A DNA stretch of 8,549 nucleotides, taken from an uncultured Devosia sp. Its GTDB lineage: Bacteria > Pseudomonadota > Alphaproteobacteria > Rhizobiales > Devosiaceae. The position numbers and the translations under genes are program-made. The notes beneath the pieces were generated by a model that saw nothing but the letters and a program-made list of their open reading frames with translations, did not search any database and had not been told where the DNA came from. Of this stretch, positions 1 through 8,549 are shown one piece after another. Each line of letters starts with the position of its first letter. Position 1 is the stretch's first letter. The stretch is taken from NCBI RefSeq assembly GCF_946479885.1, contig NZ_CAMLHM010000090.1:1-8549 (forward strand), written 5' to 3'.

Positions 1-634
1 TCGAGACGCGCTTCCTGATGGAACAGCTGCGCCGCGACGCCGCCACCGAAGGCTCCAGCCGCGACTTCGGCAAGGATATCATCCCCTATATCGTCAAGAA
101 CGGCTCAGCCTGGGCTCATCGCTTCCCACGGTCCTGCGTGCGGTCGAGCAATGAAGAAGTCAGCTACTGGCGCGACGTCGGCACGATCGACGCATACTGG
201 AAGGCTTCGATCGATCTCACCGACATCAAGCCGCAGCTCGATCTCTATGACCGCGACTGGCCGATCTGGACCTATGCCGAGATTACCCCGCCGGCCAAGT
301 TCGTGCATGACTTTGACGGGCGTCGCGGCTCCGCGGTGAATTCGCTGGTCTCGGGCGATTGCATCGTGTCCGGCGGGCACCTGCAGCGCACGCTGCTGTC
401 CACGGGGTCGCGCGTTCACTCCTATTCGGTGCTCGACGAAGCGGTGGTGCTTCCCTATTGCGACATCGGGCGCAACGCGCGGCTCAAGAAGGTCGTCATC
501 GATCGCGGGGTCAACATCCCGGAAGGGCTCGTCGTTGGCGAGGATCCCGAATTCGACGCCAAGTGGTTCCGCCGCAGCGACGATGGGGTGACGCTGATTA
601 CCCAGTCCATGATCAACAAGTATCTGGCGGGCCG

Positions 635-638
<4 letters not shown>
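1..638 (+). CDS. glgC: Glucose-1-phosphate adenylyltransferase (ADP-glucose pyrophosphorylase), 3' half only
   Basis: Makes ADP-glucose from glucose-1-phosphate and ATP, the committed and normally allosterically controlled step of bacterial glycogen synthesis in the cytoplasm. The frame is open from base 3 (first residues ETRFLM) to TGA at 636-638, giving 211 codons. The family is about 420 residues, so the N-terminal nucleotide-binding half lies before the window and the first ATG (18) is internal. Visible family signatures are [11 protein letters not shown] (about 54-86), [12 protein letters not shown] (165-200), WPIWTYAE and the C-terminal left-handed beta-helix stretch with VHSYS, YCDIGRN and [12 protein letters not shown] (about 412-550). 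The catalytic Lys and Asp motifs of the N-terminal domain cannot be checked. Its stop overlaps the glgA start in ATGA (635-638). Identity is secure; this is a contig-edge truncation and I see no sign of a pseudogene. Confidence 0.96.
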
Positions 639-3713
<3,075 letters not shown>

Positions 3714-3717
3714 CATC

Positions 3718-3723
3718 GGAAGA
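3718..3723 (+). promoter_or_regulatory. Ribosome-binding site of glgX
   Basis: GGAAGA lies 3 nt before the ATG at 3727 (GGAAG alone leaves 4 nt). This is the only recognisable Shine-Dalgarno in the operon and sits in the only real gap (13 bp). It supports 3727, not the further upstream in-frame ATG at 3577, as the glgX start. The spacing is short, so the ATG at 3736 (13 nt downstream of GGAAG) remains a possible alternative. Confidence 0.6.
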
Positions 3724-3726
3724 CCA

Positions 3727-5724
3727 ATGAAACCCATGCTGGTCCCCAACGGGGGCAGTATTACCCATCTCGGCGCCACGGTGACCGAGGTGGGCGTCAA
3801 CTTTGCCGTCTATTCGGAGAGCGCCACCAAGATCTGGGTGTCTGTTTTCGACGAGCAGGACCAGGAAACGAACCGCTTCGAACTCGACGTGTTCAGGGAC
3901 AATATTCGCGCTGGGCTGGTTGCAGGACTGACGGCGGGTACGCGCTATGGTTTGCGGGCCGATGGACCGTATGATCCGGAGCAGGGCTATTTCTTCGACC
4001 CGATGAAGCTGCTGGTCGATCCCTATGCCAAGCGGCTGGACAGGGTCTTTGTGCGCTCGCCGCGGCTGCGGCTGGACCGCGCCGAGGCGGTGGATACAGC
4101 GCCGCTGATCCCCAAGGCCATCGTCGGCGACATGGGCAACGAGAACATCCTTCCGCGCAAGAAGGCGCCGAGCCTGTTCTACGAGATGAATGTGCGCGGC
4201 TACACCATGCGTCACCCCAGCGTGCAGGGGCCGCTGCGTGGCACCATCGCGGCGCTGACCACACAGCGGGTGATCGACCATCTCAAATATATCGGCGTCG
4301 ATACGCTGCAGCTTATGCCGACCGCCGCCTGGATCGACGAGGGGCACCTGCCGGTGCTCGGGCTGACCAATGCGTGGGGCTATAATCCGGTGGCCTATTC
4401 GGCCATCGATCCGCGCCTGGCGCCGCGCGGGCCGCAGGAATTGCGGGTAATGACCGACCTCTACCGCAAGAACGGCATCTCGGTAATTTTGGATGTGGTC
4501 TATAACCACACTGGCGAGAGCGACGCCAACGGGCCGATGCTGAGCCTGATGGGGCTGGACGCCAGGACCTATTACCGCTTCGTCGAAGTCGACGGCAAGC
4601 AGCACCTGGTGAACGACACGGGCACCGGCAACACGCTGCGTTGCGATCACCCGGCGACGCAGCGGCTGATCATCGACAGCCTGCGCTACTGGGTCGAGGA
4701 AATGGGTATTTCCGGTTTCCGCTTCGACCTGGCGACGGTGCTGGGCCGCGATCCGGGGTTCAACCCCAATGCCGAGATGCTGCAGAAGATCAAGGCCGAC
4801 CCGGTGCTCAAGCAGTGCATCCTGGTGGCCGAGCCTTGGGATCCGGGTCCGGGCGGCTATGCGCTTGGGCAGTTCGGCAAGGAATTCAAGGAACACAACG
4901 ACACCTATCGCGACGATATCCGCGAGTTCTGGCGCGGCGAGAATGGCAAGATCGGTGCGCTGGCGGGCAAGGTGGCGGGATCGGCCGAGATCTTCAATTT
5001 TGCCGGGCGCAAGCCCAGCCACGGGGTGAACCTCTTGGCGGTGCACGATGGCTTCACGCTGCGCGACCTGGTGAGCTACCAGGACAAGCACAACCAGGCC
5101 AATGGCGAAGGCAATCGCGACGGGCACAACCACAATGCGTCGTGGAACTGCGGCGCCGAGGGCGAGACCGACGACGAGGGCATCATTGCCGCGCGCAAGC
5201 GCGACGTGCGGGCATTGCTCGCCACGCTGTTCCTGTCGCGCGGCGTGCCGTTGCTGCAGCAGGGTGACGAGATGTTCCGCAGCCAGCAGGGCAACAATAA
5301 TGCCTATGCCCAGGACAACGAGATCACTTGGCTCGACTGGGAGAATGCCGATGGCGATCTGGTCGACTTCGTTTCGGCGCTGACCAAGTTCCGCAAGGCG
5401 CACCAGACGCTTACGCATGACCATTTCCTTTCCGGGCAGGAAAAGGCCGGCATTCGGGATGTGGTCTGGCTGCACCCCGACGGGCGCGAGATGAATGACG
5501 GCGACTGGAACGACTCCAGTGCTTCGGTGCTCGGCATGCATCTACGGCACAAGGACGATGAGGTGCTGGTCTGGTTCAACCGGCGGGTCGAGCCTGTGGT
5601 AGCGCGGCTGCCCGAAGGCGGCTGGCAGGTCGGGATACTCTCCGACAATACCGCCAGCGTCGCGGTAGCCGACGGAACGGCAACCCTGACACCCCGCTCG
5701 GTCGTGGCCCTCGTTCGCGCATGA
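3727..5724 (+). CDS. glgX: Glycogen debranching enzyme (isoamylase-type, GH13)
   Basis: Hydrolyses alpha-1,6 branch linkages of phosphorylase-limit dextrins, releasing short maltooligosaccharides during glycogen breakdown. It has 665 aa from ATG 3727, within the usual 655-700. An N-terminal CBM48-like beta domain (about residues 10-95, with GVNFAVYSESATKIWVSVFD) precedes the GH13 barrel. All four GH13 regions are intact: I, DVVYNHTGE (256-264); II, GFRFDLAT (330-337) with nucleophile D334; III, VAEPWDPG (367-374) with acid/base E369; IV, AVHDGFTL (438-445) with transition-state D441. WGYNPVAY before region I is also typical of the family. The frame stays open upstream to 3577, but that extension lies within pgm and lacks family character. 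The stop overlaps the next gene in ATGA (5721-5724). With GlgX in a synthesis operon, glycogen turnover seems to be set as one package. Confidence 0.96.
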   Translation: MKPMLVPNGGSITHLGATVTEVGVNFAVYSESATKIWVSVFDEQDQETNRFELDVFRDNIRAGLVAGLTAGTRYGLRADGPYDPEQGYFFDPMKLLVDPYAKRLDRVFVRSPRLRLDRAEAVDTAPLIPKAIVGDMGNENILPRKKAPSLFYEMNVRGYTMRHPSVQGPLRGTIAALTTQRVIDHLKYIGVDTLQLMPTAAWIDEGHLPVLGLTNAWGYNPVAYSAIDPRLAPRGPQELRVMTDLYRKNGISVILDVVYNHTGESDANGPMLSLMGLDARTYYRFVEVDGKQHLVNDTGTGNTLRCDHPATQRLIIDSLRYWVEEMGISGFRFDLATVLGRDPGFNPNAEMLQKIKADPVLKQCILVAEPWDPGPGGYALGQFGKEFKEHNDTYRDDIREFWRGENGKIGALAGKVAGSAEIFNFAGRKPSHGVNLLAVHDGFTLRDLVSYQDKHNQANGEGNRDGHNHNASWNCGAEGETDDEGIIAARKRDVRALLATLFLSRGVPLLQQGDEMFRSQQGNNNAYAQDNEITWLDWENADGDLVDFVSALTKFRKAHQTLTHDHFLSGQEKAGIRDVVWLHPDGREMNDGDWNDSSASVLGMHLRHKDDEVLVWFNRRVEPVVARLPEGGWQVGILSDNTASVAVADGTATLTPRSVVALVRA

Positions 5725-6449
5725 TCATTGCCCAGCTCAGCGACATCCATGCCGATGGCAGCGCCCAGGCGCTGCAGCGGCTGGATGCCGTACTGGGCTG
5801 GCTGCGTCCGCTGCGGCCTGACGCGATCATCGTAAGTGGTGACCTGGCGGAGGCCGAGCACCAGCGCAGTTATCGCGAGGTGCGCCAGCGGTTGGAGAGC
5901 ACGGGCGCGCCGTTCTTCGTGGTCCCGGGCAACATGGACGACCATCGCCTCATGATGGAGGTGTTTGGAGACCTTTACGGCTGGGTCAGCCAGCGACCGC
6001 TCAACCTCAGCGGCTCCGTGGGCGACCTGCGGATGATCGGGCTCGACGTCACCGTCGCGGGCGCGCACCACGGGGATGCGCGGCCCGTGCTGGATTGGTT
6101 GGCACGCGAACTCAATTCGGATGGCCCACCGGCGCTGATCTTTCAGCACCAGCATCCGTTCAAGACCGGCATTGACGGCAAGGACCGCAATATCTGTTTT
6201 GGTGGCGACGAACTCGCCCGGGTGATCGAGGAGGCCCATGACGCGGTCATCGCGCTGACTTGCGGGCATGTACATCGGCCTATGTTTACTCGCTTCGCCA
6301 ATCGGCCCGCGACGATGGCGCCATCGGTGACACGGGCGAACCGGCTGCGGCTGGATGGCCGCGACACCGATATCAGCGATCCGCCGGGGCTTCTGATCCA
6401 CCACTGGTCCGGGGGCCGGTTGGTGAGCCACGCAGTGGCGGTGAGCTAG
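5721..6449 (+). CDS. Calcineurin-like metallophosphoesterase, CpdA/class III cyclic-nucleotide phosphodiesterase type
   Basis: A small (242 aa) cytoplasmic two-metal phosphoesterase; no signal peptide or membrane segment is visible. Metal-ligand motifs appear in family order: SDIH (D8, H10), SGDLAE (D41), GNMDDH (70-75), FQHQHPF (141-147, H143/H145) and CGHVHR (181-186). This layout is that of class III cAMP phosphodiesterases (CpdA) and related enzymes that also cleave other phosphodiesters, so the substrate cannot be fixed from sequence. The usual GNH[D/E] signature has Met in place of the His (M72), which may weaken or shift catalysis. The start ATG overlaps the glgX stop (ATGA) and no Shine-Dalgarno is visible, so translation probably depends on glgX. 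This places it in the glycogen operon, where a role in cyclic-nucleotide or sugar-phosphate control is a plausible inference. Its stop shares CTAG with the stop of the convergent acetyltransferase gene. Confidence 0.85.
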   Translation: MIIAQLSDIHADGSAQALQRLDAVLGWLRPLRPDAIIVSGDLAEAEHQRSYREVRQRLESTGAPFFVVPGNMDDHRLMMEVFGDLYGWVSQRPLNLSGSVGDLRMIGLDVTVAGAHHGDARPVLDWLARELNSDGPPALIFQHQHPFKTGIDGKDRNICFGGDELARVIEEAHDAVIALTCGHVHRPMFTRFANRPATMAPSVTRANRLRLDGRDTDISDPPGLLIHHWSGGRLVSHAVAVS

Positions 6450-6913
6450 AGCGGCGCTTCGACCATGCCCGCCCGCCGGTAGAGGGCAATGGCGGGCGCA
6501 TTGGCGGCGCCGACCTTAAGATCGACATAGGACAGGCCCCGGTCCCGAAAGACCGCGAAGACCTCGGCGAGCAAGGCATCGCCAATTCCCTTGCCGCGCC
6601 ACTGCGGCACCACGGCCAGATCCTTGACGAAGCCGGATGTCCAGCACTGCGCCAGACCGATGGGGGCGCCTGACGCGTCCGTCGCAACAAAGACCAGTGC
6701 GGGGTCGAATTCGCTGTCCGAGGTGAGCGACGTCCACCACTCTGCGCAAGAGGTTGGGACAGTGCCAAAGCCGTTCACATAGGCATCGGCCAGGATGGCG
6801 TGGAGTGCATCGGGGCGGGTTTGGGCGACAGGGGCCAGGCCCGCGCCCGCAGGCCAGACGGGGGATGGCTGGGGGGCGGAGAGGTCTTTGCGCATGCGAA
6901 GGGTGGTGTTCAT
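6446..6913 (-). CDS. GNAT-family N-acetyltransferase
   Basis: Predicted to transfer the acetyl group of acetyl-CoA to an amine; the substrate is unknown. It has 155 aa, the size of a single GNAT domain. Motif A is clear: VKDLAVVPQWRGKGIGDALL (residues 96-115), with the acetyl-CoA pyrophosphate-binding Q-x-x-G-x-G/A signature at QWRGKGIG (104-111). Motif B follows as NAPAIALYRRAGM (138-150). The N-terminal 30 residues are Pro/Ala-rich and look non-conserved. The start at 6913 is backed by AAGGA (6920-6924 on this strand) with a 6-nt spacer. An in-frame Met seven codons in is possible but lacks such support. It is a single gene, convergent with the phosphoesterase (stops overlap) and divergent from the exported-protein gene. 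There is no sign that it functions with glycogen metabolism. Confidence 0.88.
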   Translation of the reverse strand: MNTTLRMRKDLSAPQPSPVWPAGAGLAPVAQTRPDALHAILADAYVNGFGTVPTSCAEWWTSLTSDSEFDPALVFVATDASGAPIGLAQCWTSGFVKDLAVVPQWRGKGIGDALLAEVFAVFRDRGLSYVDLKVGAANAPAIALYRRAGMVEAPL

Positions 6914-6944
6914 GGGCCATCCTTACCAAAGTTACGGATGGTCC
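6914..6944 (-). promoter_or_regulatory. Inverted repeat enclosing the acetyltransferase ribosome-binding site
   Basis: Arms GGGCCATCC (6914-6922) and GGATGGTCC (6936-6944) pair at 8 of 9 positions around a 13-nt loop. In the acetyltransferase mRNA the 3' arm ends directly before the AUG and holds GGA of the AAGGA Shine-Dalgarno, so a folded leader would hide the ribosome-binding site. It could equally be a DNA operator, or chance. No matching alternative structure or recognised ligand-binding core is visible. Confidence 0.4.
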
Positions 6945-7121
6945 ACATTTGGAGGGCTTCCACAATCCACCGGAAAGCCGAAATCATGCCCCGACAATTC
7001 CCAAGATCGATCCAAAATCCGCCGTGGGCGGGGAGCGATATAGCACCCGTCGACGCGATGTCACGCCGATGACCGCTCGCAGAACCCTGCGGCCTAATCT
7101 TGCAATCGTATGGAGCTCAAA
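6945..7121. other. Divergent intergenic spacer
   Basis: This is the rest of the 208-bp space between the divergent acetyltransferase and exported-protein genes and should hold both promoters. I looked for sigma-70-like pairs on both strands and found none convincing: a TATAGC at 7039-7044 and a TAATCT at 7095-7100 lack good -35 partners. Short open frames through it have no conserved character. Confidence 0.6.
7112..7115 (+). promoter_or_regulatory. Ribosome-binding site deciding the start of the exported-protein gene
   Basis: GGAG lies 6 nt before the ATG at 7122. This favours 7122 over the in-frame ATG at 7110, which has no such site and would add only four residues ahead of the signal peptide. 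Confidence 0.65.
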
Positions 7122-7547
7122 ATGAACCCGATGCGTACCGTATCGGCGGCAGTGCTGCTCGCTGCCATTCTCGCTGTTCCCGGCACCGCCGCCTTTGCTG
7201 CGACCACCCCGGCGGATACCGCCAAGGTGACCGTGGGCGCCAAGGCGGACCTTGTCCCCGTGGGCAACCTGGTCGACATGATCGGCAGTTGGACGGCGGG
7301 TGACCTGGCCTTCCTCGACAAGGCGACCAGCATCAAGACCTACGACACCAAGGCGCTCTATCCGGCGGCCGAGCAGGCGCAGATCGCCAGCGCGGAAACG
7401 GCCAAAGCGAGCCAGCTCGGCAAGTTCCGTGAGGCCATCCATGCCGACGCCGCACTCAGTGGCTGGTTCGCGGCGAACCATATCGACGTCAACCGGGTGA
7501 TCGCCGTGGCCGATCCGAAGGGTAATCCGGAGATATTCCTCTACTAG
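7122..7547 (+). CDS. Small exported protein of unknown function
   Basis: I do not recognise this family. It has 141 aa from ATG 7122. A classic Sec signal peptide is visible: short basic n-region MNPMR, an Ala/Val/Leu-rich core (about residues 7-20) and an AFA cleavage site after residue 26 followed by ATTPAD. The mature part is about 115 residues with no cysteine, no further membrane segment and no lipobox, so it is probably a soluble periplasmic or secreted protein. It contains a segment rich in Ala, Lys, Glu and Gln that is likely helical (about 87-105) and ends in VNRVIAVADPKGNPEIFLY, which suggests a terminal beta hairpin. Codon use looks like that of its neighbours, and a real signal peptide argues for a true gene. 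It stands alone, with terminator-like hairpins 78 and 139 bp downstream. Confidence 0.75.
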   Translation: MNPMRTVSAAVLLAAILAVPGTAAFAATTPADTAKVTVGAKADLVPVGNLVDMIGSWTAGDLAFLDKATSIKTYDTKALYPAAEQAQIASAETAKASQLGKFREAIHADAALSGWFAANHIDVNRVIAVADPKGNPEIFLY

Positions 7548-7588
7548 GGCGCCTGACCCCGGGCCCTGCCAGCCCGCGCCCTGAGCCT

Positions 7589-7615
7589 GGCCATTCGAGC
7601 GTAGCTCTCATGGCC
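7589..7615. repeat. Imperfect hairpin
   Basis: GGCCATTCGAGC (7589-7600) and GCTCTCATGGCC (7604-7615) pair at 10 of 12 positions around a GTA loop, with a symmetric two-base mismatch in the stem. No T-run follows, so it does not look like an intrinsic terminator. Confidence 0.55.
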
Positions 7616-7624
7616 TTCTCCCCT

Positions 7625-7649
7625 AAAATCGCTCCACTGGAGCGATTTT
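7625..7649. terminator. Possible bidirectional terminator
   Basis: AAAATCGCTCCA (7625-7636) and TGGAGCGATTTT (7638-7649) are perfect 12-base arms around a single C, in practice an 11-bp stem with a three-base loop. Each strand ends its stem in four T residues, so it could act for both the exported-protein gene (+) and ureG (-). The T-tracts are part of the stem and short, which keeps the call tentative. Confidence 0.5.
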
Positions 7650-7657
7650 GCCCGGAG

Positions 7658-7685
7658 GGCCGGCTCGAAGCCCCCGAGCCAGGCC
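7658..7685. repeat. Hairpin with one bulged base
   Basis: GGCCGGCTCG (7658-7667) pairs with CGAGCCAGGCC (7675-7685) with one bulged A, around a 7-nt loop. It abuts the next hairpin and carries no T-run. Confidence 0.45.
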
Positions 7686-7723
7686 AAAGCGCCGGATCCG
7701 AAAGGATCCGGCGCTTTCTGTTT
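7686..7723 (+). terminator. Strong hairpin, probable intrinsic terminator
   Basis: AAAGCGCCGGATCC (7686-7699) and GGATCCGGCGCTTT (7704-7717) form a perfect 14-bp GC-rich stem closed by a stable GAAA tetraloop and followed by TTTCTGTTT. On the + strand it fits a terminator for the exported-protein gene. On the - strand the T-run is weak, so termination of ureG here is less certain. Confidence 0.6.
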
Positions 7724-7755
7724 GCTGGAGGGTGCCAACACGTAAGGCAGAGAGA

Positions 7756-7843
7756 CCTCACCCTGAGCCTGTCGAAGGACGAGGTCGAGCGAGTGGAGGC
7801 TTTCAGTGCCACGACCTCGTGGTTCGACAAGCTCACCATGAGG
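7756..7843. repeat. REP-like large imperfect inverted repeat
   Basis: Arms 7756-7787 and 7812-7843 (32 nt each) match at 26 positions around a 24-nt loop. The mismatches are clustered: a three-base block, one single base and a GG opposite GG. Core words are TGAGC, TGTCGAA and ACGAGGTCG. Long imperfect palindromes built from CCCTGAG...TGTCGAA are, from memory, common in intergenic spaces of several alphaproteobacteria, so this is likely one copy of a dispersed REP-type element. Only one copy is present here, so dispersal cannot be shown. Confidence 0.6.
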
Positions 7844-7858
7844 CCTACTGGAAGGGCG

Positions 7859-8491
<633 letters not shown>

Positions 8492-8497
8492 AGCAGC

Positions 8498-8549
8498 AGA
8501 TCGGAAGAGCACACGTCTGAACTCCAGTCACTATTCCGGATCTGGTATG
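8498..8549. other. Illumina TruSeq-type adapter left on the contig end (not genomic)
   Basis: From 8498 the sequence opens with AGATCGGAAGAGC and runs through the standard indexed-adapter sequence to CAC at 8531. An 8-base index-like segment follows (TATTCCGG, 8532-8539), then ATCTGGTATG (8540-8549), one base different from the adapter's ATCTCGTATG. On the - strand it encodes [11 protein letters not shown], a peptide familiar as adapter contamination in protein databases. True sequence ends at 8497. Confidence 0.98.

Larger units (their letters stand above)
7548..7858. other. Gene-free, palindrome-rich spacer between the exported-protein gene and ureG
   Basis: These 311 bp lie between two convergent genes and contain no credible coding region; the + strand frame running from 7610 to 8053 crosses hairpins and the antisense of ureG. 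The content is five inverted repeats: four close together (7589-7615, 7658-7685 and the two terminator-like ones at 7625-7649 and 7686-7717) and a larger imperfect one (7756-7843). An 11-bp direct repeat CCCTGAGCCTG occurs at 7579-7589 and 7761-7771. Confidence 0.85.

Noticed and set aside
359..634. A longer GlgA starting at 359
   Set aside because: The extension is an out-of-frame reading of glg[15 protein letters not shown] at 635 is the family N-terminus.
6471..6497. GC-rich hairpin (GCCCGCC/GGCGGGC) near the end of the acetyltransferase gene as a terminator for the glycogen operon
   Set aside because: The stem is only 7 bp with a 13-nt loop, has no T-run and lies in conserved GNAT motif B codons, so chance is the better explanation.
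7034..7100. Promoter candidates (TATAGC, TAATCT) for the exported-protein gene
   Set aside because: Neither has a recognisable -35 element at a suitable distance; not enough to annotate.
8492..8531. Longer UreG or a second protein starting in the last bases on the - strand
   Set aside because: Those codons are adapter sequence (MLFRS and [11 protein letters not shown] readings), not genome.

Overview
The window is a GC-rich piece of an alphaproteobacterial chromosome, most likely from the Hyphomicrobiales (Rhizobiales). The clues are the gene order glgC-glgA-pgm-glgX, which resembles the Agrobacterium-type glycogen operon, the PGM1-type phosphoglucomutase and the rhizobial flavour of GlgC, Pgm and GlgX. 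A Devosia-like organism is my best guess, from impression only. The contig starts inside glgC and its last 52 bases (8498-8549) are Illumina sequencing adapter, so the genomic sequence ends at 8497.

Left two thirds (1-6449, all + strand): a tightly packed glycogen operon. GlgC (3' half only) makes ADP-glucose, GlgA polymerises it, Pgm interconverts glucose-1-phosphate and glucose-6-phosphate to link the pathway to central metabolism, and GlgX debranches limit dextrins during breakdown. Junctions are a 4-bp ATGA overlap (glgC/glgA), a 20-bp overlap (glgA/pgm), a 13-bp gap (pgm/glgX) and another ATGA overlap (glgX/phosphoesterase). The last gene is a small calcineurin-like metallophosphoesterase of the CpdA (class III cyclic-nucleotide phosphodiesterase) type, translationally coupled to glgX. 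It is the most interesting passenger of this operon.

Middle (6446-7547): a GNAT acetyltransferase on the - strand converges on the phosphoesterase so closely that both stop codons lie in one CTAG. Its ribosome-binding site sits in the arm of an imperfect inverted repeat. A 208-bp divergent spacer follows, then a small + strand gene for an exported protein of unknown function (141 aa with a clear signal peptide).

Right end (7548-8497): 311 bp without a gene but packed with palindromes: four hairpins in a row (7589-7723), at least two of them terminator-like, then a large REP-like imperfect inverted repeat (7756-7843). Beyond this, ureG, the urease-accessory GTPase, lies on the - strand with its start only 6 bp from the adapter junction. 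The rest of any urease cluster is beyond the contig end.

I find no mobile element, CRISPR array, RNA gene or clearly new defence or biosynthetic system. The points worth a second look are the coupled phosphodiesterase with an altered GNH motif, a UreG whose guanine-specificity NKxD motif reads THTD, the palindrome cluster, the possible structured leader of the acetyltransferase, and the adapter tail.
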